Assembly (NCBI GenBank): GCA_965115825.1
Contig: OZ220464.1
Coordinates: forward strand, 1,984,001 to 2,048,000
Source: Bin87 sp965115825
GTDB lineage: Bacteria > Chloroflexota > Dehalococcoidia > Lucifugimonadales > UBA3495
DNA: 64,000 bases
Direction of reading: 5' to 3'
The position numbers and the translations under genes are program-made. The notes under the pieces were generated by a model, which had not been told where the DNA came from, did not search any database, and saw nothing but the letters and a program-made list of their open reading frames with translations. Shown here piece by piece: positions 51,825-60,698 of the stretch. Within the stretch, counting starts at the first letter, position 1, and the number at the start of each line of letters is the position of its first letter.

Positions 51825-52043
51825 CTACTTGAAACGATAGGTAATGCGGCCGCGGCTGAGGTCGTAAGGCGAAAGCTCCACCAATACCCGGTCGCCGGGA
51901 AGCACCCTGATGAAGTGCATCCGAATCTTGCCCGAAATGTGCGCCAGTACCTGGTGGTCGTTGGGCAGCTCCACCCGGAACATCCCGTTGGGGAGTGCCT
52001 CAGTAACCTGAGCCTCAACCTCAATTGCTTCTTTTTTAGCCAT
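51825..52043 (-). CDS. infA: Translation initiation factor IF-1
   Basis: The 72-residue OB-fold protein has EAQVTEALPNGMFRVELPN and VLAHISGKIRMHFIRVLPGDRV with the conserved SPYDLSRGRITYR end. It overlaps no neighbour, lying 57 bases after map. Confidence 0.97.
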   Translation of the reverse strand: MAKKEAIEVEAQVTEALPNGMFRVELPNDHQVLAHISGKIRMHFIRVLPGDRVLVELSPYDLSRGRITYRFK

Positions 52044-52100
52044 AAATCGTCCTTATCCATTCACCGCGTCATCAGGCCTGCGTCTCTGGCTCGTCGCAAT

Positions 52101-52910
52101 CTATTCGTGGACGGTGAGAATTCTCGGGCCGTCTTCGGTTATGGCAAGAGTGTGCTCAAAATGGGCCGACAACGTGCCGTCGGCAGTCACTACCGTCCAC
52201 TCGTCGTCCAGTATCATGGTCTCCTCAGCCCCCTGGTTCAGCATCGGCTCAATGCAGATGCACATACCGGGGCGAAGCAGTATCCCCTTGCCCGGCTCGC
52301 CGTAGTTGGGCACCTGCGGCTCCTCATGAAGGTTCCGCCCAATGCCATGGCCGACAAACCCGCGAACAACGCCATACCCGCGCGCGACGGCGTACCCTTC
52401 AACGGCAGCCCCGATGTCGCCAATACGATTGCCGGGCTGTGCCGCGGCAATGCCGGCCATAAGGCTCGCCTCCGTATCGGTCATCAACTGCTGCGCCCGC
52501 TGATCAATCTCGCCCACCGCTACGGAGATCGCAGCGTCCCCGATGAAACCGCCAATGGTAGCGCCCACATCCATCTTGATGATGTCGCCCTCTTTCAGAA
52601 CCCGCTTGCCCGGAATCCCATGTACAATTTCCTCGTTCACCGAGGCGCATATGGCGCCCGGAAACCCTTGATAGCCCAGGAAGGTAGGCACGGCCCCCAT
52701 GCTGCGGATGTTCCTGTCCGCGATGCGGTTCAATTCGCCGGTGGTTATCCCCGGCTCCACCGACCGCTTAAGCAACGTTAAAGTCGCGCCGACAATAGCG
52801 CCGGCGCGCTCCATGGCTTCCAACTCCCGGCGCGACTTGATGGTAATTCCCCCCGTGTACGACGACGGGGAATTGGAAGCGGTTTTCTTTTTAGACCAAT
52901 TTTCCACCAT
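52101..52910 (-). CDS. map: Methionine aminopeptidase
   Basis: The enzyme removes initiator Met from proteins. The 269-residue protein has the pita-bread metal ligands: Asp in IIKMDVGATIGGF and GFIGDAAIS, His in VGHGIGRNLHEEP, and Glu in CIEPMLNQG and the later HFEHTLAI region. The first 25 residues are Lys/Ser-rich and precede the catalytic domain. A start at ATG 52910, 5 bases after adk, was used; later starts are possible. Confidence 0.95.
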   Translation of the reverse strand: MVENWSKKKTASNSPSSYTGGITIKSRRELEAMERAGAIVGATLTLLKRSVEPGITTGELNRIADRNIRSMGAVPTFLGYQGFPGAICASVNEEIVHGIPGKRVLKEGDIIKMDVGATIGGFIGDAAISVAVGEIDQRAQQLMTDTEASLMAGIAAAQPGNRIGDIGAAVEGYAVARGYGVVRGFVGHGIGRNLHEEPQVPNYGEPGKGILLRPGMCICIEPMLNQGAEETMILDDEWTVVTADGTLSAHFEHTLAITEDGPRILTVHE

Positions 52911-52915
52911 TCTGA

Positions 52916-53605
52916 TTATACCTCAACAGTCAACCCCAGCGCGCTGAGGAGAGATTCGTTGACCGACTCAACGGTTCCTTCACCAGCCACCTCGGCCAGC
53001 AAACCCCGCTCGCGGTAAAAATTAAGCACCGGCGCCGTCTCCTGATGATACACTGCCAGACGTTTAGCCACGGCCTCAGGTCTGTCATCGTCGCGCTGGT
53101 ATATGTTCCCCTCGCCCACGCATCGGTCGCACCGGGCCGGTGGAGCTCCCGTATCCGCGTCGCGAGTAAAAGGTTTTTGGCAGTTGCGGCAAACGTAACG
53201 GTTGCTCAGCCGGCGAATCAGTTCCTCGTCGTCCACTGCGATGTGCGCCACCAGGTCAAGCGCAGCGCCCGCCCCGGCCAGAAAATCCTCAAGAGCCTGG
53301 GCCTGGTATGTAGTCCGCGGGAACCCGTCCAGCATAAATCCTTGGCCGACGGGCAGCCGTTCAATGCGGTCCAACACCATCCCGATGGTAACCTCATCCG
53401 GCGCCAGCTCTCCGCGATTCATATAGCCTCTAGCCAGCTCCCCCAGCTTGGTGCCGTTGGACAGGTGATGCCGAAAAAGATCGCCGGAACTGATATGCTC
53501 AACTCCCAGCTGCTCCTTGAGCAACTGCGCCTGCGTTCCCTTGCCGGCGCCGGGAGGCCCGAAAAGGATGAGCCGCAGCCCATGGCTGACCTTGACCAAA
53601 CTCAT
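52916..53605 (-). CDS. adk: Adenylate kinase
   Basis: The 229-residue protein has P-loop GPPGAGKGT (16-24), the LID zinc motif CRNCQKPF with CDRC, and MLDGFPRTTYQAQAL. It equilibrates AMP, ADP and ATP. It overlaps the stop of secY by 4 bases. The Zn-type LID is common in Gram-positive-like lineages. Confidence 0.96.
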   Translation of the reverse strand: MSLVKVSHGLRLILFGPPGAGKGTQAQLLKEQLGVEHISSGDLFRHHLSNGTKLGELARGYMNRGELAPDEVTIGMVLDRIERLPVGQGFMLDGFPRTTYQAQALEDFLAGAGAALDLVAHIAVDDEELIRRLSNRYVCRNCQKPFTRDADTGAPPARCDRCVGEGNIYQRDDDRPEAVAKRLAVYHQETAPVLNFYRERGLLAEVAGEGTVESVNESLLSALGLTVEV

Positions 53606-54933
53606 CGCAGGAACCCCTCATAGTTCCGCATCATCAGCTGCGCCTCCAGCTGCCGCAGCGTGTCCAGCCCCACGCCAACCATGATAAGCAGGCTGGTGCC
53701 GCTCAGGGCAATTGCCTCTACCCCGGTAACCAGTTGCGCCAGATAAGGAACGACGGCTATGAAACCCAGGAACATCGCGCCGCCTAACGTGAGACGAATG
53801 ATGACCCGGTTCAGATAATCCTGCGTAGGACGGCCCGGTCGGATGCCCAGCACAAAACCGCCGTTGCGCTGAAGATTCTCAGCGATGTTCTGCTGCTGAA
53901 ATACCACCAGCGTGTAGAAAAACGTGAATGCCACTACCAGAAAGAAAGCCAGCACCCAGTAAAACGGCCCGGAGGGACTGAGCGTCGTTTCCAGATCCCC
54001 CGCAAAATTGCCTACAAAACCTCCGGTAGAGCTCAGATATTGCGCCACCGTGCCGGGGAGTATTACGATTGAAAAGGCGAATATCAGCGGTATCATTCCG
54101 GCCGAATTGATGCGCAGCGGTATGTACGTGGAACCGGATTGCCGGTACATCTGCCCGCCCCGGAAAATGCTGCGTCCGTACTGAACCGGAATACGCCGGT
54201 GAGCTTCGTTGAAGACCACAATCAGCGCAATGATGAGCAGCCCGATGAGAGCGAAGAAAAATATGTTGAGGTACTCGCCCTGGTTGATGAAGCCCGTCGT
54301 CAGCAGACCCGGAAAGCCCACCACGATGCCCGCGAAGATAAGCAGGGATATGCCGTTGCCGATGCCCCGCTCCGTAATCAATTCACCCAGCCACACCAAG
54401 AACATCGTCCCGGCCGTCATGGATAGGATGGCCGCCACCGTAGGCAGCAGCGCATCCCCGGTGAATCCCACGTTGGTCAGCACGTTGGCCTGTTGCAGCA
54501 ACACCAACTGCGCGAATGCCTGTGCGACAGCAATCGGCACTGTCCCCCAGTGCGTGATGCGGTTCATCTTGATGCGACCGGCTTCACCCTCCCGCGACAT
54601 ATTCTGCAATTTCGGTATCACCGGGGTAAGCAGCTGCATAATGATGGAGGCGGTGATGTAAGGAAACACTCCCAACGCCACGATACTCATCCTACGCAGG
54701 GCGCCGCCGGAAAATAAGTCCAGAAAACCCAGCAGCTGGTTGTTGCTGAACAGGTTGTCCAGAGCCGCAGCGTCCAACCCCGGAATAGGGATGTGCGCCA
54801 CCAGCCGATACAGCGCCAGCATCCCCAATGTGAACAGGATTTTCGCCCGCAAGTCGGGTACGCTAAAGGCGTCAATCGCCGCCTGTATCAGCCGGGGCCA
54901 TCGCCCCCCCCTCTGTGCCTCCGAGTGGATCAT
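53602..54933 (-). CDS. secY: Protein translocase subunit SecY
   Basis: The 443-residue membrane channel subunit has the ten-helix organisation, PGLDAAALDNLF, ISLLIFAGIVVGFPGL, QYGRSIFRGGQMYRQS-TYIPLRINSAGMIPLIFAFSIV and the C-terminal GVGLDTLRQLEAQLMMRNYEGFL. It forms the Sec channel with SecE and SecG (not in the window). Confidence 0.97.
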   Translation of the reverse strand: MIHSEAQRGGRWPRLIQAAIDAFSVPDLRAKILFTLGMLALYRLVAHIPIPGLDAAALDNLFSNNQLLGFLDLFSGGALRRMSIVALGVFPYITASIIMQLLTPVIPKLQNMSREGEAGRIKMNRITHWGTVPIAVAQAFAQLVLLQQANVLTNVGFTGDALLPTVAAILSMTAGTMFLVWLGELITERGIGNGISLLIFAGIVVGFPGLLTTGFINQGEYLNIFFFALIGLLIIALIVVFNEAHRRIPVQYGRSIFRGGQMYRQSGSTYIPLRINSAGMIPLIFAFSIVILPGTVAQYLSSTGGFVGNFAGDLETTLSPSGPFYWVLAFFLVVAFTFFYTLVVFQQQNIAENLQRNGGFVLGIRPGRPTQDYLNRVIIRLTLGGAMFLGFIAVVPYLAQLVTGVEAIALSGTSLLIMVGVGLDTLRQLEAQLMMRNYEGFLR

Positions 54934-54969
54934 GACTGCCGCGCCTCACACACCGACCGCGATGCCGGG

Positions 54970-55416
54970 CTATACTTCCTCAACCGAGCCTCCGGCTGCT
55001 TCAATCTTGGCCCGCGCAGACGCAGTGAACTTGTGCGCCACCACCGTCAGCGCGTGCTCCAGTTCGCCATCGCCAACCACTTTCACCGGCCGGTTGACCC
55101 GTCTCACGATGCCCAGTCCGCGCAGCATCTCCGGCGTTACCCTGCTGTTGGCCTCAAACTGCTCCTGCAACGTGCTCAGGCTAACCAGCGCATAATAGGT
55201 CTTGTAGCGGTTGTTAAACCCCCGCTTCATGGGCAGTCCCTTGATTAGCGGGAGTTGCCCGCCCTCAAATCCGGGGCGCACGCCCCGTCCTGAGCGGGAT
55301 TTCTGTCCCTTCATTCCGCGTCCGGCGTAGCTGCCCCCTCCGGCGGCATCGCCTCGGCCCACCCGCTTGCGCCGGTGCCGTGCCCCCTTGGGCGGCGCTA
55401 TATCGTGCTCCATCAT
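54970..55416 (-). CDS. rplO: 50S ribosomal protein L15
   Basis: The 148-residue protein starts at ATG 55416 (MMEHDIAPPKGARHRR); ATG 55413 is equally possible. It has RGDAAGGGSYAGRGMKGQKS and FEGGQLPLIKGLPMKRGF. The frame is open further upstream but with no L15 character. Confidence 0.95.
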   Translation of the reverse strand: MMEHDIAPPKGARHRRKRVGRGDAAGGGSYAGRGMKGQKSRSGRGVRPGFEGGQLPLIKGLPMKRGFNNRYKTYYALVSLSTLQEQFEANSRVTPEMLRGLGIVRRVNRPVKVVGDGELEHALTVVAHKFTASARAKIEAAGGSVEEV

Positions 55417-55474
55417 GATTACCAGCAAGCTCCATCCTCTGCCAAGCCCGAAAGTCAAACCTTCCGGGGCAAGG

Positions 55475-55657
55475 CTACTCGACCGGTTCCACTGCAACGA
55501 GGTGCTGAACCTTCTTCACCATGCCCATAATCGTCGGGCTGTCCTCATGCACCACCGAGTGGTTCAACCGTTTCAGGCCCAGCGATTGGACGATGCGGCG
55601 CTGATACGACGGGCGCCCAATACAGCTCTTCTTCCAGGTTATTTTGATTTGCGTCAT
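55475..55657 (-). CDS. rpmD: 50S ribosomal protein L30
   Basis: The 60-residue protein is MTQIKITWKKSCIGRPSYQR then RIVQSLGLKRLNHSVVHEDS. A start at ATG 55657 matches the family; the open frame runs upstream through rpsE-spacer sequence. It ends 58 bases before the rplO start. Confidence 0.95.
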   Translation of the reverse strand: MTQIKITWKKSCIGRPSYQRRIVQSLGLKRLNHSVVHEDSPTIMGMVKKVQHLVAVEPVE

Positions 55658-55694
55658 CTTCTTTTGTACCTGCACGGCCTTGTTGCCGCGATAA

Positions 55695-56534
55695 TTATGT
55701 AGCGGTGTCGCCGACGGCATCGCCATCCGACAGCGACACCGCAGCAGCCTGAGTCTCCGTCTCCGCAACCGAATCTTCACCCTCGGCTAAAGATGCTTCT
55801 GCCGAACCCACAGCCGGATCCGACACGGCAGGCTCCTCGGCCGGCGGCGCGGCGGCGGAAACCTCTGCCGACGCCTCCGGCGCAGTAGCAGCCTCCGTTT
55901 GCGCGGCGGATTCAGCCGCCGCTTTCGCCTCTGCTTCCTGCCCCGGCTTGTTCAGCCCCAGCCGATTGGCCCGTTCCGTTTTCGGGTCTCGCAACAGACT
56001 GAGGGCTTCGATAGTTGCTTGAACGATGTTGATGGGATTACGGGAACCCAGCGACTTGCCCACCACGTCCTGCACGCCGCCCAATTCCAGCATCGCCCGC
56101 ATCGCACCGGCCGCAATAATGCCCGTGCCCAGCGGGGCCGGCTTGATTATCACCACCGACGCCCCCTTGCGCACCGTGATCTCATGCGGAATCGTGCTGC
56201 CCTTGATGGGAATAGTGACGGTGCTCCGTCGCGCCGTCGCAGTTCCCTTCCGCACTGCGTCGGGGATCGCCAGCGCTTTCCCCATACCCACGCCAACCCT
56301 ACCCTGACCGTCGCCAACCACCACCAACGCGTTGAAGCGCAGCCGCCGGCCCCCTTTGACCACCTTGGCGATACGGCGGGTATGCACCACTCGCTCATTG
56401 AAACCGCCGCGGTCATCTTCGCGCTGCCGCTGTTCGCGGTCGCCTCCACGACCGCGGCCTCGGCCGCCGCCGCGACGGTCGCGCTCGCCGCCCCGTTCGC
56501 TTCGTTCACCTCTGCGAGATGCCTGGGATACCAT
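55695..56534 (-). CDS. rpsE: 30S ribosomal protein S5 with N- and C-terminal extensions
   Basis: The S5 core is intact: RVVHTRRIAKVVKGGRRLRF, KGSTIPHEITVRKGASVVII and LGSRNPINIVQATIEALS (about residues 48-200). Compared with usual S5 (about 165 residues) the 279-residue protein has an N-terminal RG/RD-rich extension of about 45 residues and a C-terminal Ala/Glu/Pro-rich tail of about 75 residues (for example EASAEVSAAAPPAEEP). Both tails look disordered. There is no frameshift; the start overlaps the rplR stop by one base. Confidence 0.94.
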   Translation of the reverse strand: MVSQASRRGERSERGGERDRRGGGRGRGRGGDREQRQREDDRGGFNERVVHTRRIAKVVKGGRRLRFNALVVVGDGQGRVGVGMGKALAIPDAVRKGTATARRSTVTIPIKGSTIPHEITVRKGASVVIIKPAPLGTGIIAAGAMRAMLELGGVQDVVGKSLGSRNPINIVQATIEALSLLRDPKTERANRLGLNKPGQEAEAKAAAESAAQTEAATAPEASAEVSAAAPPAEEPAVSDPAVGSAEASLAEGEDSVAETETQAAAVSLSDGDAVGDTAT

Positions 56535-56893
56535 CAGAAATTAAGCCCTCCTTCTCGGGCTGCGTCGGCCAGCGCTTTTACTCGTCCATGAAACCGATAA
56601 CCACCCCGGTCAAACACCACGGTGCTAACGCCAGCGGCGATGGCTCGTTCCGCCACCAGCCTGCCTACTGCCACCGACGCCGCCGTCTTTGGCACGGTCT
56701 CTTCCGATGCAACTTCCCGGCTGGACGCATACGCCAGGGTATGCCCGCGCGAGTCGTCAATCACCTGGGCGTATATCCCTTTCAGACTGCGAAACACGCA
56801 CAGCCGGGGCCGTTCCGGCGTACCGTGAACCTTGTTTCTCACCCGGCGATGCCGGACAACGCGGAGCTTGCGGGAATCTTTATCGCGCGGCAT
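56534..56893 (-). CDS. rplR: 50S ribosomal protein L18
   Basis: The 119-residue protein has VRHRRVRNKVHGTPERPRL, VFRSLKGIYAQVIDD and VFDRGGYRFHGRVKALADAA, the usual 5S-rRNA-binding L18. Start at ATG 56893. Confidence 0.97.
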   Translation of the reverse strand: MPRDKDSRKLRVVRHRRVRNKVHGTPERPRLCVFRSLKGIYAQVIDDSRGHTLAYASSREVASEETVPKTAASVAVGRLVAERAIAAGVSTVVFDRGGYRFHGRVKALADAAREGGLNF

Positions 56894-56947
56894 TTTCAGA
56901 TTACTCTCAAATCCAGATGCTTGGTCGTCATGGCTTTCTGTTGCACG

Positions 56948-57562
56948 TTAGCCGGCCCGTCGGGCGGCGGCCTTGCCCGGCTTCAACCGAAGCGCCTCCC
57001 CCCGATAGCGAATGCCCTTTTCCTTATAGGCGTTCGGCGGGCGCACCCGGCGCACTTTGGCCGCCAGCTGCCCGACTTTCTGCTTGTCAATCCCGCTGAC
57101 GTGCACCCGGTTGTTGCCTTCCACCTGCATGGTCAGCCCCTCTTCCGGGAGAATATCCACCGTGTGGCTGTACCCCACGCTCAGCGTAATCCCATCGCCA
57201 TTCTGCTGAACTCGATAACCCACGCCCATCAGCTCCAGGCTTTTGCTGTATCCCTCGGTAACTCCCACCACCGCGTTGGCAATGAGCGAGCGCGTGAGGC
57301 CATGCAGCGAATGATGAAACTTGCGCTCGGTAAGTCGCTCAACGATGATGTGCCCGTCTTCCACTTTGACGCTCACCTCAGGATGGTGCCTTTGGGTCAA
57401 CGTGCCCCGCGGACCGGTAACCACCACGCCGCCGTAAATTACCTCCACGCTCACGCCGTCGGGAACCGGAATCGGCTGGCGTCCGATGCGCGACAAAGGC
57501 CGCTCCGTCGGTGGCATTCGCTCCGCAACCCCCGCGCTGACCACATTCTCCTTACCAGACAT
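56948..57562 (-). CDS. rplF: 50S ribosomal protein L6
   Basis: The 204-residue protein has LSRIGRQPIPVPDGVSVEV, TRSLIANAVVGVTEGYSKSL and the C-terminal YKEKGIRYRGEALRLKPGKA. The conserved domain begins at about residue 22; the start could be an internal GTG or ATG (57517) because the first 20 residues are atypical. The start used overlaps rpsH by 11 bases. Confidence 0.94.
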   Translation of the reverse strand: MSGKENVVSAGVAERMPPTERPLSRIGRQPIPVPDGVSVEVIYGGVVVTGPRGTLTQRHHPEVSVKVEDGHIIVERLTERKFHHSLHGLTRSLIANAVVGVTEGYSKSLELMGVGYRVQQNGDGITLSVGYSHTVDILPEEGLTMQVEGNNRVHVSGIDKQKVGQLAAKVRRVRPPNAYKEKGIRYRGEALRLKPGKAAARRAG

Positions 57563-57950
57563 AGCAGACCAATTCTCCCCCGATGCCCTTGCGCCAGGCT
57601 TCGTAGCCGGTCATCATCCCTTGTGAAGTGGATACAATAGCGATCCCCAGTCCACCGTACACCCGCGGAATCTCCCCACGTCCCACGTGAACCCGCAGGC
57701 CGGGCTTGCTCACCCGCTTCAACCCCCGGATGGCGTTCTGTTCATTGTCCCGGTAAGTCAGGTGCAAGCGCATCGTCGGGAACTTCCGATTCCGCGCCAG
57801 ATCCCAATCTCGTATGTAGCCCTGCTGCTTCAAAATGTCGGCAATTGCCGTCTTGACTTTCGACTGCGGCACCAGAACCGTCCGGTGTCGGGCGTGAATC
57901 GCGTTGCGTATGCGCGTGAGCATATCGGCAACTGGGTCATTGCTGGGCAT
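57552..57950 (-). CDS. rpsH: 30S ribosomal protein S8
   Basis: The 132-residue protein starts MPSNDPVADMLTRIRNAI and has KTAIADILKQQGYIRDW and the C-terminal GLGIAIVSTSQGMMTGYEAW, which contacts 16S helix 21. Length is typical. Confidence 0.97.
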   Translation of the reverse strand: MPSNDPVADMLTRIRNAIHARHRTVLVPQSKVKTAIADILKQQGYIRDWDLARNRKFPTMRLHLTYRDNEQNAIRGLKRVSKPGLRVHVGRGEIPRVYGGLGIAIVSTSQGMMTGYEAWRKGIGGELVCYVW

Positions 57951-58010
57951 CTTTGAAAATCTCCATCATTCCGTCAGTCAGCTCTTTGCCAACTCCCGCG
58001 GCCTGTACGG

Positions 58011-58316
58011 TCACAGGCTCGCCTTACGTACGCCGGGGAGCAGCCCGTTCAACGCCATCTCCCGGAAGGATATACGCGACAATCCAAAGTGTCGGATGTA
58101 TCCCCGTGGCCGGCCTGTAGCCCCGTCCCGATTGCGGACCCTATTAGGATTAGCGTCGTGCGGCAGCAGCGCCAGTTGCTGCCGAGTCTCAAAGCGCTGA
58201 CGCATAGGCCTGGACAAATCCCGCGCCTCGGCCAACAGCTCGGCTCGCCGGGCTGCGTACTTGGCAACGGTTCGCTTGCGTCGCTCATTCTTGGCGATGG
58301 CGGATTTCTTGGCCAA
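58011..58316 (-). CDS. rpsN: 30S ribosomal protein S14, zinc-free form
   Basis: The 101-residue protein has RMARPM-like spacing: ARDLSRPMRQRFETRQQLAL and NRVRNRDGATGRPRGYIRHFG, without the CxxC motifs of the short Zn-type S14. The long form starts at ATG 58316 (MAKKSAIAKNERRKR). Confidence 0.95.
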   Translation of the reverse strand: MAKKSAIAKNERRKRTVAKYAARRAELLAEARDLSRPMRQRFETRQQLALLPHDANPNRVRNRDGATGRPRGYIRHFGLSRISFREMALNGLLPGVRKASL

Positions 58317-58364
58317 AACTGTCCTCTCCCTCTGTTGTTTGCCGTTGCTCCGAAGAGCCTGCTC

Positions 58365-58946
58365 CTACTGCCGGATAAACGGCATACCGAAATGCTCAAG
58401 CAGCCGCGTCGCCTCAGCATCGTTGACGGCGCTGGTGGTTATCGTAACCTGCAACCCGCGCAGCCGGTCTATGCTGTTGTAGTCAATCTCTGGAAACACG
58501 ATTTGCTCTCGCAATCCCAGCGAAAAATTGCCCCGCCCGTCAAATCCCCGCCGCGATATTCCTCGGAAGTCCCGGATCCGCGGCAGCGCAGTAATGATTA
58601 GCCGCTCCAGAAAATAATACATCCGGTCGCCCCGCAAAGTAACCGCGGTGCCAATGGGGTTGCCCTCCCGCACCTTGAAGCCCGCAATAGACCGGCGCGC
58701 CCTAGTAATAATGGGCTTTTGACCCGATATGGTGGTCAAGTCCCTGACCGCGCTCTCCATCGCCCGGCCGTTGGTAAGCGCCTCGCCCAAGCCAATGTTC
58801 AGGTTGATTTTGGTAACCCTAGGCGCCTGCATGGGACTAGAGTAGCCGAACTCCGACACCATCGCGGGAACAATCTCGTTGCGGAACCGGACTTTGAATG
58901 TGGGAGGCGGCAGCTCCCCGGTTCGTTCCTGTTGGTCAGTGGCCAT
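58365..58946 (-). CDS. rplE: 50S ribosomal protein L5
   Basis: The 193-residue protein has NEIVPAMVSEFGYSSPMQAP, KINLNIGLGEALTNGRAMES and FREQIVFPEIDYNSID. The ATG 58946 is downstream of the GTG at 58955 that overlaps the rplX stop; both are possible. The 5S-rRNA-binding region is intact. Confidence 0.95.
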   Translation of the reverse strand: MATDQQERTGELPPPTFKVRFRNEIVPAMVSEFGYSSPMQAPRVTKINLNIGLGEALTNGRAMESAVRDLTTISGQKPIITRARRSIAGFKVREGNPIGTAVTLRGDRMYYFLERLIITALPRIRDFRGISRRGFDGRGNFSLGLREQIVFPEIDYNSIDRLRGLQVTITTSAVNDAEATRLLEHFGMPFIRQ

Positions 58947-58951
58947 GATAA

Positions 58952-59224
58952 TCACTCATCCCGGTTGCGGAACTGCGTACTCGGTTCAGTGTAGTTGCTC
59001 TGGATGAGCTTCACGTTCGATATGTGTATGGCGGCCTCCTGCTGAACCCGCCCGCCCTGGCGTATCCCGGGACGCGGCTTGTAGTGCTTGGTCACCATGT
59101 TCACACCCTCAACGATAACCCGGTTTCTTTCCGGCGCCATCTGTAGCACTCGGCCCGTCTTGCCCTTGTCCTTGCCCGCAATCACCAATACGTCATCACC
59201 CCGTCGGATCTTCACCCTTGCCAT
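58952..59224 (-). CDS. rplX: 50S ribosomal protein L24
   Basis: The 90-residue KOW protein starts MARVKIRRGDDVLVIAGKDKG and has KTGRVLQMAPERNRVIVEG. GGAGGTG lies five bases before the ATG, which overlaps the rplN stop by one base. Confidence 0.97.
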   Translation of the reverse strand: MARVKIRRGDDVLVIAGKDKGKTGRVLQMAPERNRVIVEGVNMVTKHYKPRPGIRQGGRVQQEAAIHISNVKLIQSNYTEPSTQFRNRDE

Positions 59225-59592
59225 CACACCACCTCCGGGGCCAGCGAGACAATACGCATAAAGCCCTTGTCCCGAAGTTCCCGAGCCACCGGGCCAAATA
59301 TCCGAGTCCCCCGGGGCAGCTGGTTATCGTTAATCAGCACTGCCGCGTTGTCGTCAAACTTGATGTACGTGCCGTCTGGTCGCAACAGCGGAGCCGCCTG
59401 TCGCACCACCACCGCTTTGACTACCGACCCCTTACGTACCGGAGAGTTCGGCACTGCCTCCCGCACCGTGCACACGATTATGTCCCCCACCGATGCGTAC
59501 TTGCGCCGGCTGGAACCCGGAATGTTTATCAATCGAACGCGCCGCGCGCCGCTGTTGTCGGCAACGTGGAGCCTCGTATAGCTCTGTATCAT
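59224..59592 (-). CDS. rplN: 50S ribosomal protein L14
   Basis: The 122-residue protein has MIQSYTRLHVADNSGARRVRL, GDIIVCTVREAVPNSPVRKG and VFGPVARELRDKGFMRIVSL. Canonical length and order. Confidence 0.97.
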   Translation of the reverse strand: MIQSYTRLHVADNSGARRVRLINIPGSSRRKYASVGDIIVCTVREAVPNSPVRKGSVVKAVVVRQAAPLLRPDGTYIKFDDNAAVLINDNQLPRGTRIFGPVARELRDKGFMRIVSLAPEVV

Positions 59593-59994
59593 TTACGCAT
59601 CCTCGTCGTCTTGGACATCAGCGTCGGCCTCAGCTCCTTCATCCACGAACCCGGTATCCCCCGATCCGTTGATGTCCGGTTCGTCGGCGTCCGGCTCAAC
59701 CCCTGCGTCCGCTTCAAGGTCTATAGGCCGCACGTCTGCAACCTCACGCCGGGACAGTATTTCCAGCAACCGCCAGTGCTTCGTGCGCGAAATCGGGCGC
59801 GTCTCTTGAATACGCACCGTGTCACCAATCCGACACTGCCCCTCCGGGTCATGGACGTAAAAACGGGTAACCCGGCGCATCTGCTTGCGATAAACCCGGT
59901 GCCGCTGCTTCCAGACCATCTCTACCACGGCCGTCTTGTCCATCCGGGTGCTTACCACCGCGCCCACCCGAACCTTTCGCATCGTTTTGGCCAT
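59593..59994 (-). CDS. rpsQ: 30S ribosomal protein S17 with acidic tail
   Basis: The S17 OB-fold core (residues about 5-85) has KVRVGAVVSTRMDKTAVVEM and FYVHDPEGQCRIGDTVRIQE, ending RRE. A C-terminal extension of about 45 residues follows, rich in Asp and Glu (for example EPDADEPDINGSGDTGFVDE). Ordinary S17 has about 85 residues. Confidence 0.95.
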   Translation of the reverse strand: MAKTMRKVRVGAVVSTRMDKTAVVEMVWKQRHRVYRKQMRRVTRFYVHDPEGQCRIGDTVRIQETRPISRTKHWRLLEILSRREVADVRPIDLEADAGVEPDADEPDINGSGDTGFVDEGAEADADVQDDEDA

Positions 59995-60037
59995 TGCTTG
60001 CTATTCCTTCCTATCCTGTCCTTACCGTCAATCACGC

Positions 60038-60229
60038 CTATGCCAGCTCCCGCTCGCGCAAGCAGGTCAACATCCTGGCAATGTCTTTGCGGGTCTTGCG
60101 AGGCTGATTCGTATCCGTCAGCTGGTTCGTAGCCTCCCGAAAACGCAGGTTCATCAGCTCCTGATAAGACTTGTCCAGCTCCTCCCGTATCTCCTCGTCG
60201 GTCAACGCGCGGATTTCATACATCTTCAT
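60038..60229 (-). CDS. rpmC: 50S ribosomal protein L29
   Basis: The 63-residue protein has EIREELDKSYQELMNLRFREATNQL and RKDIARMLTCLRERELA, the usual two-helix L29. ATG 60229 (MKMYEIRAL) was chosen, with GTG at 60235 as alternative. Confidence 0.94.
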   Translation of the reverse strand: MKMYEIRALTDEEIREELDKSYQELMNLRFREATNQLTDTNQPRKTRKDIARMLTCLRERELA

Positions 60230-60235
60230 CACCAC

Positions 60236-60676
60236 CTACCCTCCCGAACCCGAAAGCAGCGAGTTGACCCGGTCCCGATACACTACCTTGGTCGGAATCG
60301 GCAGCTTGTGCGCCGCCCGGCGCAGAGCCTCCTCCGCTTGGTTGATGGGCACTCCCCCCACTTCAAACATAATGCGGCCCGGCTTTACCACCGCAACCCA
60401 GTGGTCGTTGGCCGCCTTACCTCCCCCCATTCGCACTTCAGCAGGCTTCTTGGAAACCGGCTTGTCCGGGAAAATCCGAATCCACGTCTTCCCTCCCCGC
60501 TGCAAATGCCGGGTAATCGCAATTCGCGCCGACTCAATTTGCCGCGCCGTAATCCATTCCGGACTCATCGCCTTCAGACCAATCAGCCCGAACTCAACGG
60601 TGCTCCCGGTGCTGGCAGCGCCACGACGCTTCCCCCGCCCCACCTTGCGGAATTTTGTCCTCTTGGGTTGCAACAT
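60236..60676 (-). CDS. rplP: 50S ribosomal protein L16
   Basis: The 146-residue protein starts MLQPKRTKFRKVGRGKRRGA and has RGGKTWIRIFPDKPVSKKPA, with GAMPVNIA-type assembly of the A-site. The frame is open 24 codons upstream through the rpsC-rplP spacer. Confidence 0.96.
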   Translation of the reverse strand: MLQPKRTKFRKVGRGKRRGAASTGSTVEFGLIGLKAMSPEWITARQIESARIAITRHLQRGGKTWIRIFPDKPVSKKPAEVRMGGGKAANDHWVAVVKPGRIMFEVGGVPINQAEEALRRAAHKLPIPTKVVYRDRVNSLLSGSGG

Positions 60677-60698
60677 GATAAAACCTCCCCGGCGCAGC

